Assembly (NCBI GenBank): GCA_013397795.1
Contig: VZTJ01005675.1
Coordinates: 2,036,069 to 2,100,068, forward strand
Direction of reading: 5' to 3'
Length of the DNA stretch: 64,000 bases
Source: Orthonyx spaldingii
Taxonomy: Eukaryota > Chordata > Aves > Passeriformes > Orthonychidae
Part shown: positions 1 through 11,716 of the stretch, one piece after another
Layout: each line of letters begins with the position of its first letter
Numbering within the stretch: the stretch's first letter is position 1
Notes under the pieces: model-generated
Seen by the model: only the letters and a program-made list of their open reading frames with translations
Databases searched by the model: none
What the model was told of the DNA's origin: nothing
Made by a program: the position numbers and the translations under genes

Positions 1-3000
1 CAATTCATTTCACAGCTGACATGTTATGGATGTATTTTACTGGTTTCAAGTTACATTTTTGTTGTGCAGCTGGCTTTAGAAAAGGGTGTTAGGAATTGGT
101 AGGTTCCATTACAGGAATATTGAAGTGTGCTTTTTATTTTTTATACAAAACAGTAGGAAATAACTATTTGTACCAGAGACAATATTTTCCCGCAGAGGGA
201 AACTGCATAATAAAACTGTCCTGTATTGCAGCATTACTCAGCACTAGTGCCACTGCAGTAGAAACGAGCAGTAAGACATAAAGGTGGACATAACTCAGGC
301 CCTTGCAAAATCAGACTATTATAACTGGCTGGTAAAAAATGTCTGTGAGACTGGTGATGATATTATTACTAACCAAGACTGCACTGCTGGCAGCTATATT
401 GAAAATAGTTCACTATTTTGTTCTTAACAAAGACAAGACCTCGTTCTGAATTACCATGAGCACAACTTATCCTTGCAATCCTTATCCAGCAAGGCCAAAC
501 AGATGCAGGTAGTGCTCATTACCAGTGCTTTATGATGGATGTTTTACCTTTACAGCAGAAATGTTACTGCACTACAAAATGCAGTTACTAGTTTTCCCAA
601 GTATTTTAACTATAGCAGGCAAATTGGAGAAAGATTAACCTGCTGGATCACTGAACATGTTGGGCATGGTATGAAATCCTCTGATTTCTGTACTGTGCTA
701 ATTCACAGTGGGAGCCCAACTAGTATCTTGAATACGTGTTAAAAATAGTCCAGATGAGAATTACTTATTCTACTTCTGTCCTTTCATTAACATCTATCAG
801 TAAGAACACAAGACTGGAAGGGATCTTCTTAGCTAATAAATCTTCTCCTCTGCCATCACAAACAATCATGTCATACGATTATTTTTATAAATCTATCCAA
901 CCTCCTTTTCAAAGCACTTTTAAAGTACTCACTGCTGTACTCTGCTGCTTTTCTGATATTTGGACTATCTTCCTGTAACTTTAAGTCCAAATTTATCCAC
1001 ACTTTAAGAGTTACTTTTTCACAAAGAGTTTATTCACAAAGTGTTAATAACATATGCATCCTCTATTCCTAAACTTTCAGTTCATGTTTCCCCGTGAATA
1101 AATCTGATTCTCATATTACATGGAATGGCATACCAGTTCCAGTTCCAAATCATGAGTCGCTGTAAATCAACGTACTTTCAGTAGAGCTACACATGTTTAA
1201 TTTGTGCTAGTTGTGGAACTGAATGAACAAATGGTGAGAAGCAAACAGAGAGAACACAGTCCCCAAATTAATAACAATTAAAAAACCCCCACCAAACCCA
1301 AGCCAGATCTGGCAAGGCTGAGAAGATTGCCGAGTGGTTAAGTCTGTAGTGCACAAAAACATTAGTCTAGCAGCAAATCAGCTCTGCTGTCTCACACTTA
1401 TGGAAAGTAATTCAAATGGGGACTGGTTTCAGTTGCAAGATGGATCTGGTAACTATGATGTGACCAGTGATTCTTGAGTTCTGTCTCCACTGAATGGCTC
1501 ATAAGTATTGCATGACATCTGGATTAGACTGGTCATGCATTAACATACACTGCCATCAGTAAAAAGCAGGAGACAAAACCACAACTCAGTCATGCGCAGG
1601 CTTTCTACTTTTAAAAAGTTAAAAAAACAAAGGAAAGAAATCTGTGTGGAAGGGCTTGCATGATCAGACCACAAGTTCAGTCCTTCATTTTTTGTTTTAT
1701 TTGAAAAATTGCAGTTTAATAACTGCATGAGATTTTATAGCCATTCATGTCTTCTTTTGGAAATTCTCATTAAGCATTTTTACCTAAAATGAGTTAAACC
1801 TGTGAAAGTGGGAAATTCCTTAGAAGAATTTAATGTGGACATAATACCCAATTAAAATGGAAAGAAAAGAAAAACAGTTTGGTATTTTCTGTCTTAAAGA
1901 AATGGCACATTTTGGCCAGTGTATCATTGCTAGCATTCATCACAAAACTGTAGAAAGGAATTCTGTTAAAGAACACCAAAACAATCTTGGTTTAGAATAA
2001 TGTACTAGATTATCACTAACATACACAGAGATTAAACTATTTATTGTTTCTGACAGTGATGTTAAGAGAGTATGTTAGATATTTTTTGCAGTTGCCTGGC
2101 TGACTATGAATGTGTAGCATGCATGAACAATGCATGTGAAGGTAAATGGTCATGGTAGCATCAGAGTGGATCTTTTGCTGCACTTTTGTAAGATTCCGCG
2201 ATTCCTAGTTACAGCAAACAATGCACTTCAGGTGGCTTAGAGAGATCTGGCCTTTCTTTAATGACTTATTACAGAATAATGTAGTTATTACGACATTGCT
2301 GCCCAAATACAAGAATTTAGCAAGTTAGTGTTCACTTTACTGTAATTCTGTTGTTTTCACTGTCTGAACTTCTAATTTCTTCTTTAACCTTCTATTTTGT
2401 TTATAATATAACACAGATTAACAGTGATTATGTTTCCTTGACTCAAGTACTCATGATTTGAATGAAGAAAATAAGATAAAGGTAGAAGCATAAAATCTGA
2501 GAAGTGTTTGTACAAGCAGTCTTATCTTGAATGCTCAACGTGTCTGAAAGTTCACATGTGTTTCACCACCTCAACACAAAAGCACAGATTTAAGTTCAAC
2601 TTCTGTATTTAGAAATTCTGCCCATACAATCTCTTGATACCATACTGGAATTTATTTTAAAGTAGCTCATTAAAAGTTATGCAGTATTTTAATGTTTTAT
2701 TCCGTCTGGTTCTTTTTTTTTTTCCCTCCAAAACACTTAACCAAAAATAAAATTAATAAATAGAATTAAGCATTGCACAGATAGCAGCCTGACAAATCCT
2801 GGTAACTATCCTGTCAAGTTCTAGTTCCGAGAAATGGGAGATAAGTCCAACACCTACATTTTCTTCTCTAAGAAGAGTATAAAGTTACACAGGAGAATAT
2901 TTATTGCTTGGGTAAAAATAGTTTTCTGTTACTGCCTTTTTGTATGTTCATCTAACTTTCAATTGGTTATAAGTTTCTAATTAAGTTTCTAAATAAGTTT

Positions 3001-4250
3001 CTGATTTCCTGAAAATCAACATTTAGTAACTGCTACTCTGGTTACAAAGCTTATTATCAAAAAGATTACAATATTTTACTTAGTTTGTATAAGAATTTAA
3101 TGAAGCTAAAAATATTTGAACATTACATCTTTTTAAAATTACCATAGAAAGATGCCTCTTTTGCAAAGCAGTACTGCAACTTTATTTCTATTGAGATCCC
3201 CCTACATGTGTTAAATTCCAGTGCCTGTAAATAGAAACCTATAGTAGAGCCCCGCCTCCATCTACATACACATCCAGGGCAATGTGTTCCCACCGTTCAT
3301 TCATTCCCTTTTTTTTTTGGCACTGCTGGTTGCCTTTCCAAAAAGCTTGTGTTAAAGCTCCTTATTGTAACGCCTCCCATGCAGACACCTTCGGAGGATT
3401 GCTGTCCTCACACGAAACTGAGCGGCCAAACACGAAAAAATGAACAATCTCTAGGAAAGAAAAAAACTCCCCCAGCCTCGTTCAGCTTGCCAGACCTGCA
3501 CATCTGGTCCGTTAAGACAGGACAAGGCTTTCAGGGAGCGGTCACTTGCAGGAGTTCTGCAGTCTATATATGTAACAAGACATAAAGAATGGCTTGGAAC
3601 AAATGTGCAGAGCTGTAAAAGACTAAACCATGGAGTGCAGAGGAATTTAGGCCATTAACTTCAGCCCTGAGCAGCCCACCATCCCAGAGCTGTGAGCCGG
3701 CAATGAGAAGGTCACAAACGAAACAGGCCAAAGCCGGGGGGCTTCTCTCTGGCACTGGGGACGAGCACCGTCCCTTCTCACTGAGAAGACAGCCTTCAGC
3801 TCCTCACAGGGCAAATCCAGCAAGAGGGAGGCAGCGAACGGCTGCCTCACATTGTTCTTGACACACGGTTATGGGGCACTATCACAGCATCGCTGCTGCC
3901 CGTTCCCTGCAGCTCCCACGCACATCTCTGCAAGATGCAGCGCCCAGATGATGGCTGCGATCCCGCTCGCCGAACAGCCGGGCAAGATGCAGCCTCTGCA
4001 CCCACACCGAGCCCTTTCCCGACCTTCCCGTGCCTGTACGCGCTTTACTAAATCCACGCCAGACACAATACTCAGCACATCCTGGAACACACCCNNNNNN
4101 NNNNNNNNNNNNNNNNNNNNNNNNNNNNNNNNNNNNNNNNNNNNNNNNNNNNNNNNNNNNNNNNNNNNNNNNNNNNNNNNNNNNNNNNNNCTCGGCACGG
4201 CACGGCACAGCCCCGGGGGCACCCGGCTCCGCGGCCGCCCGCCCCGCGCT
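1..4250 (-). other. ALDH1L2: Intron 1 of the ALDH1L2-like minus-strand gene
   Basis: This stretch lies downstream, in minus-strand sense, of the splice donor of the short first coding exon at 4257-4307, so it is read as intron 1. It is AT-rich up to about 3700, then GC content rises towards the CpG island. On both strands I saw only short stop-bounded frames. None resembles the formyl-transferase or aldehyde dehydrogenase parts of the ALDH1L family, so exon 2 must lie to the left of the window. A 96-base assembly gap occupies 4095-4190. The intron assignment is inference from one exon and gene order. Confidence 0.55.
4095..4190. other. Assembly gap (96 N), plus one isolated N at 4429
   Basis: The bases 4095-4190 are all N, and a single N occurs at 4429. 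The right edge resumes inside a GGCAC-type direct repeat (about 4192-4209), and a related GGCAC/GGGCA-rich run lies at about 4439-4475. The gap therefore probably covers a GC-rich tandem repeat that sequencing did not resolve. It lies just inside intron 1 and does not interrupt the visible coding part of exon 1. Confidence 0.97.
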
Positions 4251-4256
4251 ACTCAC

Positions 4257-4307
4257 CGCGGCCGTGGTGCAGATGGTCCGCAGCAGCCGGGGGGCTGTCC
4301 GCAGCAT
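4257..4307 (-). CDS. ALDH1L2: First coding exon of a putative ALDH1L2 (mitochondrial leader), partial gene
   Basis: The exon reads MLRTAPRLLRTICTTAA (17 codons, ending in phase 0) from an ATG at 4307 in good context (A at -3, G at +4 absent). A consensus donor GTGAGT follows at 4256-4251. The peptide is rich in Arg, Leu and Thr with no acidic residue, as expected of a mitochondrial presequence. Human ALDH1L2 also opens with a short Arg-rich leader beginning MLRR. ALDH1L2 is mitochondrial 10-formyltetrahydrofolate dehydrogenase, which converts 10-formyl-THF to THF and CO2 with NADPH formation. The identification rests on this leader and on gene order (ALDH1L2 head-to-head with WASHC4 in human), since the catalytic exons are outside the window. 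An in-frame upstream ATG at 4412 would add 35 residues but would run through the CARE-like motif, so I prefer 4307. Confidence 0.55.
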
Positions 4308-4365
4308 CTTGCGGCCGCCCGGACAACAGCGAGCCGGCTCCGCGGCCGCGGCGGAGCGCCTCGTC

Positions 4366-4374
4366 TGATGCAAC
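4366..4374. promoter_or_regulatory. CARE-like ATF4/C-EBP composite site (TGATGCAAC)
   Basis: TGATGCAAC on the plus strand (GTTGCATCA on the minus strand) matches the C/EBP-ATF response element bound by ATF4 heterodimers. It lies 59 bases upstream of the proposed ALDH1L2 start codon inside the CpG island. From established knowledge, mitochondrial one-carbon and serine-pathway genes, ALDH1L2 among them, are induced by ATF4. A motif of this length can occur by chance, but its position makes it credible. Confidence 0.5.
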
Positions 4375-4551
4375 CCGCGCCGATGCCGCTGGCGCCGGGC
4401 CAGCGCCTGCATCCGCGGCGGCGCAACCNCCGAGCGGCCTCGGCACGGCAGGGCAGGGCAGGGAAGGGGCGGGGAGCCAGGAGACTGCCCCTGCCTCCCG
4501 ATCCCAGCCGCGGGGTGGGCTGAGGGGCTCCCGGCCCGCCAGCACGGGAGT

Positions 4552-5072
4552 CACACAGTCACAGAATCCTTAGGTTTGCAAGGGTCCTCTGGAGACCGTC
4601 CAGTCCAGCCCCCCTGCCAAGGCAGGGTCACCTAGAGCAGGTCACACAGGAACGCGTCCAGGTGGGTCTAGAATGTCTCCATAGACTCTCTGGGCAGCTC
4701 CACTGTTCTGCCACTCTCAAAGTAAAGTGTTTCCTCATGTTGAGGTGAAACTTTCTGTGTTTTAGTTTCTGGCCGTTGCTCCTCGTTGCTCGGCACCACA
4801 GAAAACAGTCCGGCACCATCCTCTAGGCACTCGTCTTTGAGGTATTTGTAGGCATTAATGAGATCCCCTCTTAGCCTTCTCTAGACTTAAACAGACCCAG
4901 CTCCCACAACTCTCATAAGAGAAATGCTCCAGACCCCTCATCATCTTTGTGGCTCTCCACTGCACCCTCTCCAGTAGCTCTTCATCTTTTGTGTAGTCAC
5001 GGCCATGCAGGCAACCCAGGTCGCTTTTTGTGATCTGAGGTATGTGCAGTGTCCCCAGCAGTGCCCTGGCCA
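4552..5072 (-). mobile_element. CR1 LINE fragment, 5'-truncated, minus orientation
   Basis: The plus strand begins with CACAGTCACAGAATCC, the complement of a CR1 3' terminus, and continues through the well-known CR1 3' region in reverse. On the minus strand, broken frames resemble the C-terminal end of CR1 ORF2. At 5072-4855 one reads LERVQWRATKMMRGLEHFSY, and at 4819-4628 one reads FHLNMRKHFTLRVAEQW. Stops and a diverged left arm show that it is a dead copy. It abuts the ALDH1L2 CpG island. Confidence 0.9.
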
Positions 5073-8000
5073 TTTACAGCTTGGGGGGACAGAGCCCCTC
5101 ACCTTCAGCTTTGCCCTCTCTACCGAGGCTATTAGTGAGGCATTCCCTTGACTCTGTTGTGGCAGTCAAAAATCATGTAGATTATCAGCATTAATTTTTA
5201 TTTTATTTCATGCCAGTAATGCAGTTAAAAAACATTAATGACTTTCTGGAAATCCATATCACCATCTTCGCCAAGTATTTTTAAAGCAGCTCACTCTACT
5301 TAATAATTTTTTTAAAAATCTACCTCTTGAGTTCTATTAATAAAAATGCTTCAACTTCAATATTATTCCGAAGCTACAACGAAATCTTCATGTGAGAAGT
5401 ATGGAGAAGATCTTGAAAATACAAAATCAAGGTGCTAAAAAGACCAGAAAGCAAGTGAAAATGACCCCAAAAGGGACAGGAATAGCAAAAGCAAGAGTAG
5501 AGAGCACAGCAGTAATAAAAGCATCATTGCAAATTAGGTCAGGTTTAAACCCCAGCAACACTTACAGAACATGGGTGGGTAATAAACTGAAATGCATGAT
5601 GTCCCTGTCAAGAAAACCAAGAAGACAAAAATGGAAAAGCTTTTCTTATAGTCAAGCTGTGAACTATGTCAGAGAGGTCAGAGGAATTCTTAAGCTAAAG
5701 TTATGGCCTGCAGTCACCTTGCTACAGTTGAAAATAGAGTAGACAGTGTCTTACCTAACACATGCAAACATTCATATCTCAATGAGACCTTTGTTTATGT
5801 TTTCCAGCAAGAGAACTGCAATAGTAACCACCAGGGTTTAACTCCAAGGCCCCTACCCTCTTCCTCAGGACATTTCAAATGCTGAGCAGTACCTTAAGGA
5901 CAAGGACGGCTGCAGTACTGCTGTTCCCTTCCTGTTCAAGGGGCACAGGAAGGAGAGGTGCTGCAAGAGGGGAATTGTGCCACTCCCCAAGGAAGTCAGG
6001 TTGGCACAACACAATCCCCCCACAGAGTAAAGTTACACAAGGGCTTGCATTATGGCTCTCACACCATAATTCATTCCCTGATTTAGTCCTGTGTAGCAAA
6101 ACTATATCCCACCCTTCATTCAAGGCTCTTGGCAGTCCCGTAACTGTAGGTGGCACTGAGTGGAATCAACAGAGATTATAAGGAAAATTTTTTAATTAAA
6201 ATAAACAACTGCACTTCTGTTTTGCAAAGAAAATTCAACAAAGAAAAATCACTAGTCAGTTCCTATAATTGCTTCTCCATGGGGCCAAAGAGTACTTGGC
6301 CACTTCAGTGAAAATTCTTGTCATGATGGTGTCATGTAGAGTGTGTGGTGATTTATTAGGTTATGGAACAATCAACCAAGGGAGTTTGTGACTTTCTTTG
6401 CTCTGAGATATTAAAAACTAAAGAAGTAAAATTAATCAAAAAGTTCTATTAACAACGTGAGACAATATGTTTATACAAGTGGTTCCCTCTCCGTGGTACT
6501 GTGAGTTTAAAAAGAATGGTGTACAGTAATTCCAGATTGTCATTAAGAAAGCTACAAGATTTGCTTTGTATTTTATTCTTAAAATAGTACATGTTCTATT
6601 GTTATTGGCTACTTCCATGACTATGCAACCTCATATCTTCCAATTATCTCACAAAAAATCTACCAAATTTCATTGCTAGAATTATTCCTTTAAAATATGC
6701 CCTCTTTAAATTGTACAATAAAACCATTAAAACTCATAATTTCGTAGGACTAAAATGCATCCTTTAACTACTACAGGAGCTGTTGGTCTGAAATGCATGT
6801 TGTTAATATCTTTTTTCTTTTTTGAATTGGCAGTTTCTTTCAGAAGGATTAGCTGCACAGTTTGATAGGTCATGTTGTAGCAATACAAGGATGATACAGA
6901 TTCACGTACAGCTCAGTCTGCAGCTAAGCAAACCCACGATCTGCTCAAATAAGAAGCATTGACAGTCCTTACTAAAGGAATGATAGCACTACCTCTGACA
7001 GCAGGAGGAGTGAATGTGTGTGTAGTATTCCTAGGACTTGATGAAGTTGCACAAATTCCATACCATAGAGTGGTACATTATACTGTTTTAACAGCTGGCA
7101 TCAAAATGGTCCTATAATGCAAGGCTTGGAACTGGATTAAAGCACTGCTGAAGTTCACAGAACTTCAAATCTTGGTTCATGATCCAAAATCCTCTCCAAC
7201 TAGAATACAACACATTTGGCATTTAACCACTGACACACAAGCTTACGGCAAAATGCCTGGTTTTCCTGGGTAAGCAATTTGTAGTAACTTGTAGCTCTAT
7301 TCCCTGTACACACACAACACAGACAGTACAACAATGCGAGTAAAGCAAGTGTAAAGCACCAAGGTTTAATTAGTTGGCACACTTTCATCTCCAAGCAAAA
7401 TTCCTAACCCAGTGAGACAATAATAGACCTCCATTTATTTCAGACTACTAAACTGTTAGGTGACAAAAGGGAAAAATCACAAGAGAAGGTGTCTGTTGTC
7501 AGCACATAAGAAGAGCTATATAAAGAGCTGGGAAGGAAGTCGTGGGCTTTACTTTTTATTTCATAGCAATAAAAGGGGCAGGGATATGAATGGGCATGAA
7601 GGTGTGCTAAAACACAGGCAAGGATGTATATACATATCATCAGCTTCACACGTATCACCAGAGCGATGAATTCATACAAATGGGTTTTAACAACCACTTA
7701 ACAAATTGCCTATTTGCAATTTCAAGTGCAAATAGTTACAATCAAGACTTTTGGTATCCAGAAAATTTTTAGGCTGACCTCTTTGAGAAAGAACAATAGG
7801 TCTTGTATGACATAGCAAACTCCAACATCATGTTAAACATTATAACAGTTACAGTGCATTCCTCTGGGCTTTATGTTGTTGGAAAAAGTGAGACAAAGTA
7901 TTACCTATTAATTTTTGCACCCCAGTCAGGGAAGTACCTTGTAAATTATCAATTTCTTATTAATCAGGGAAAAAGACCCTAGGTCCAGTAGCTACTTTCT

Positions 8001-11000
8001 TTGGAGCACATTTTATACATTAAACTTTCTTTTTTGATTTTTTTCCTTCCAGTTCTGATCCTTTTTCTTAAAGCCAAATTGTAGCTTTGGAAAAAAACCT
8101 GCAATTACTCATAATAAGCTTTTCAGCAGGGGCTTTTTCCTTCATGTTACTAAATTTTCAAGAGCTGTATGTCAACAAATGGCAAAAACTGATAGGGGGA
8201 TATGTTTACAAAAGCTATTCAGGAGTTAAACATGCTTATTCAATAGCAAAAATGTGCTTGTATGTACAGAAATGTACAGAACAAATATAAAACCTAATGC
8301 AGCTGAATATTTTAAATCCTTGTTGATTTCTCTGAAGCTGAAGCCACTTAGTGTCTTTGAAGACATCATCAAGATTTGGCAAGATCATTAGGAAAGACTG
8401 TTCTGCACAGTGTGCACATACTGAAGTGGTTGGGAAACTGTTTGGAATCTTCTAGGATTTGCTTTCTTTTGAAAATCGTGCCCTGGGACTCAGTAATCAA
8501 CTAAATTAGCTCTGCATAGGCTTTTTGTTGTTGGAAATCAGCCTTGATGGGGCTTTTCATGATGATTAAAGATTTGGTCATAGTTCAGACTCAAATTCCT
8601 TAGGAGTACTTTAGAGTTCACCCAGTTCTAAAGACTGAGTAATTAAAAAAAATAAAGTAAGGCTTTGTATGGTTGTTCACTAAGTATGTTAATTGCATGA
8701 CAAGTTTCAACTAAAATTTTATAAAATAAAAACATTTCATGTTTTTCCACTTGCTGAAAATTACTTTGTGTGTTATCTCTGACACATTTGTATTTAAAAC
8801 TTGTATTATTTTAATTTTTTTTCCCCAAAGGGTCTTAACTAAACCATTTAAAACCTTACACTCGACATTTCATTTTTCCAGAGTAACCAAAAGGAGGGAT
8901 ATATTTGATGAGGAAAGGCATAGATTTTACCAATTTAACATGTGGGAACAAGTATAATGTGCAGATGCCTTACTCGCATGGATAATTGGAAGTCTCTCAG
9001 ATTCCATACGATAGAGTAGAAACTACATCTGCAAAAGTTGTTGCTATCTTTGTGGAGTAACGCTGCAAAGAGCAGATCTCACACAGCAAATCCTTTCTGG
9101 GAATTCTGCCACAAAAACTTTGAGCAAGATTTTTATTTTATTTAAAATGTTCGGAGCCAAGCATCAAACATTCCACAGACAAGGAACATATAGAATAGTT
9201 GGGTTTCTGCAGATACAGCAAGTCAAATTCATTCTCCTGTAAGTAACTACAATTCTAGTAATTACTAACTCTCTCAATCTTGGTGGAGCTTTGCCTGTAT
9301 ACACAAGAAGCAATTTCTGCTCTGGGTGCTTTTCTACCTTTTTTCTTTTTTAATAAAATGGTGTCCGTTTGGATGGCTAAAGTTTACAATAAGCTTTCAA
9401 ATATCAGAAAAATACTGTTTTAAATACCAGGCAACTCTATTGTCCATTGTAGAATGGTATTTCCAATTGGGATTATTTCAAAAGAAAAAGGATTTTTAAT
9501 ACCTCATGGAATCAAGCCCCTGCTGATTTATGAATCCAAAGATATCTAACCACTTCATAAATAAAACAATCATAGTACCATATTAATTCTGCTACATTTT
9601 GGACTTTATTCACTCATCTAATCTTTCTAGTACTCAAGTGTAACAAGTAATTTCAGCTGGAACATATTTGTGTTCACCTTTCACTCAGTTCCTGTGAAAG
9701 TCCATTATGAAATTTCATTCCATGATCATTTTGGCGTGACCAAAAGAAACGATTCTTTTATTCACTATGTCTGTGTTCAGTAACAGTTGGCTTGGAAATC
9801 ACGATATTAAACAAAATCTAAAGACTTTTCTTACTACTCTATTGCCTGAAGATTCTAACAGATATTTGAGCAATCTTAGCAATCCCTATGAGCTTGTGCC
9901 ACATAAAACCTTCCTGGGACAAATGGAAGCTGTCTCACCCAACTTTCAGAAATTATGTTTATAAAATGTCAGTAATGTCACATGAGCAAACAGCATAAAG
10001 CCATTCACTGACAAGACAGTCCAGCAAACTTATCAATCAATTCTGAGCCAGTCTTGCTGCCAGTGAGCTTCAAGAGAAAGTCTAAATCAGATTTTCAGAG
10101 AAAACAGAAATTCTAGCAGAATCTACAATTGACCTAAATAGTTTCAATGTGAGCAACAAAACACTGCCACCTAGGGAGCCAGAGGAAAACCCAATTATCA
10201 GTCATTTAAGTAAGTGGACTATGAATGACAGCATAAATTTAACCAGTGTACTTACTTGAGTATAATTTTGATTTTTTTTTTTTCCAGTTATGGAGCCTCC
10301 TGCTCCATTTAAAAGAAAAAGTGATATTTCAATACATTTTCTTTTAAAATAATTTTCTTTTTCCATATTTAAAATGAGGGTCATGTCTTCTATGCTGTGG
10401 GGATCACAGTGCACCCTTTGGTGTGGTCATTGCTCAGATCACTCAGTTAGATTACCTTGCATCCAGTTTTGACCATCTCACAACCTTGCAATAAGCAACT
10501 CTGCAATATTTACTTTAGAAATTCAGTTTAGATGTGGGAACTGAGGGCACTACCAAGTGCCAGTTCTGCAAGTTTCTGCCTTTTACTATCCTGCAGAATT
10601 CAAGGACACATTTTTCTGAGACAGAGCACAAAAGGCCTGATGACTACTTTTTAAGCAGTCTGAAAGCCTCTGTTCATGTGCAGTCTTCCACAGCTGAAAG
10701 AAACAGCGTTTGTTTCAAAGAAAGTTTGTAAACAAAACTCCTCTATTTTTTTGTTTCATTTTTCAAAATTGGAAGACATACACTGGCTTTGAGTAAATGT
10801 ATAGAAGCTATACTGAGTTCAATTAAAGCTGCATAGACAGAATTAAATCCTTAAACTCTAGAATGAGTTGTGTTTTCATTTTGTGTGATACTAATCATCT
10901 CCTTAGGCACACTTGTGTTCACTGCCAGCTGTCAATGTCCTGCACAATTAAACTTCTAGTTCCATTAAAATCCAATGAAAACATCTTCAGTTTGCATAAG

Positions 11001-11400
11001 AGCCAATGAGCAGAGGTATTTGACATATTTACATGATTATTTGACAACGTGTTCCAAATCAGAGTTCTCTCCCTTAAAAATAAAAAAAAAACCGCAACAA
11101 AATACACAAACAAGTTATTCCAAATATTGTTTATATCGTTGCACACAAAGCTGAATTTGATCTTTTCTTTCACAGGTTGGCATCTTAGAATGCACTTTAG
11201 GCTGAAAAAAATTATCAATAAATGTGATCCTTCAACCAACCAGATCTTTCATCCCTAGAAACTTTAAAATCAATAGATTCCAAAGGATGGCTTCCTTTTA
11301 ATCATAAAGCAATCAGAAAGTAGGTGCTATTCTCAGAACTGTTGCATTACCAAGTTAGCTTTTATGGATGGTCCTGCACTTACATCTCTCATCCGAGTTG
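5073..11400. other. Intergenic region between ALDH1L2 and WASHC4
   Basis: About 6.3 kb of mainly AT-rich, apparently unique DNA separates the two divergent genes. All reading frames are short. The longest (5392-5742 plus, 116 codons, Lys-rich; and 5879-6181 plus with an overlapping antisense frame) show no family signature, no splice structure and no coding-like composition, so I do not call them. I recognise no RNA gene or repeat family here. The spacing is shorter than in human, as is typical of compact avian genomes. Confidence 0.7.
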
Positions 11401-11585
11401 CTATTTTTGTTGCTCTTTCCCCACTGACATTGCTGATGCTCCTGGTGATACTGCTTTTGAAGCCATTTCCTTTTCTGCTGATCCTACAGATTCTGCTGAG
11501 CTAATGGAATTGCTGCGGTCACTGTTAATGGCCCTGAACGGCTACTTCTCTCCATATCCAAAGCACTTCTATTTTTATTCTGGTA
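11401..11585 (-). pseudogene. Possible decayed coding fragment, serine-rich, frameshifted
   Basis: On the minus strand a frame opens after a TAA at 11588-11586 and reads on as NKNRSALDMERSSRSGP, then loses frame around 11525. The frame one base away continues as NSDRSNSISSAESVG, then AEKEMASKAVSPG, and stops at TAG 11403-11401. Both halves are hydrophilic and Ser-rich, and their join looks like one protein segment interrupted by a single-base loss. A T9/C7 tract ending in CAG lies just upstream (about 11620-11603), and ATGTAAGTGC resembling a donor lies just downstream (about 11386-11377). I do not recognise the parent protein. It may instead be chance, so confidence is low. Confidence 0.25.
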
Positions 11586-11674
11586 TTACACCGCCCCAGG
11601 GCCCTGGGGGGGAAAAAAAAAGGTGGCACGTAGGTAAGTACCTCGTGGCCCTTGTGACCACAAGTGACAGCGGA

Positions 11675-11716
11675 ATGATTAGAGGGTGCTACTGCAGGAT
11701 GATTAGAGGGTGCTAC
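11675..11716. repeat. Short direct repeat, 18-bp unit with 24-bp period
   Basis: ATGATTAGAGGGTGCTAC occurs at 11675-11692 and again, identically, at 11699-11716. It sits immediately upstream of the WASHC4 CpG island. The perfect identity suggests a recent local duplication. No function can be assigned. Confidence 0.9.

Larger units (their letters stand above)
4191..4560 (-). promoter_or_regulatory. ALDH1L2: CpG island / promoter region of ALDH1L2
   Basis: Very GC- and CpG-rich DNA surrounds the first coding exon of the minus-strand gene and ends abruptly at a CR1 insertion near 4552. It contains GC-box-like GGGGCGGGG (about 4466-4474, plus-strand reading) and the CARE-like TGATGCAAC at 4366-4374. 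No TATA box is evident, which fits a CpG-island promoter. The left limit is unknown because the assembly gap abuts it. The transcription start cannot be placed from sequence alone. Confidence 0.6.

Noticed and set aside
1325..1345. tRNA-like A box (TTGCCGAGTGGTTAAG), resembling the D-arm of tRNA-Ser/Leu
   Set aside because: No B box (GGTTCGAATCC type), no acceptor-stem pairing and no anticodon arm follow within 100 bases, so it is a chance match or too decayed to call.
5392..5742. 116-codon Lys/Arg-rich plus-strand frame in the intergenic region
   Set aside because: Low-complexity composition from A-rich DNA, no family resemblance, no promoter, and no splice partner.
5875..6181. Overlapping 93- and 100-codon frames on opposite strands
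   Set aside because: Mutually antisense frames with no recognisable domain, best explained by a locally low stop density.
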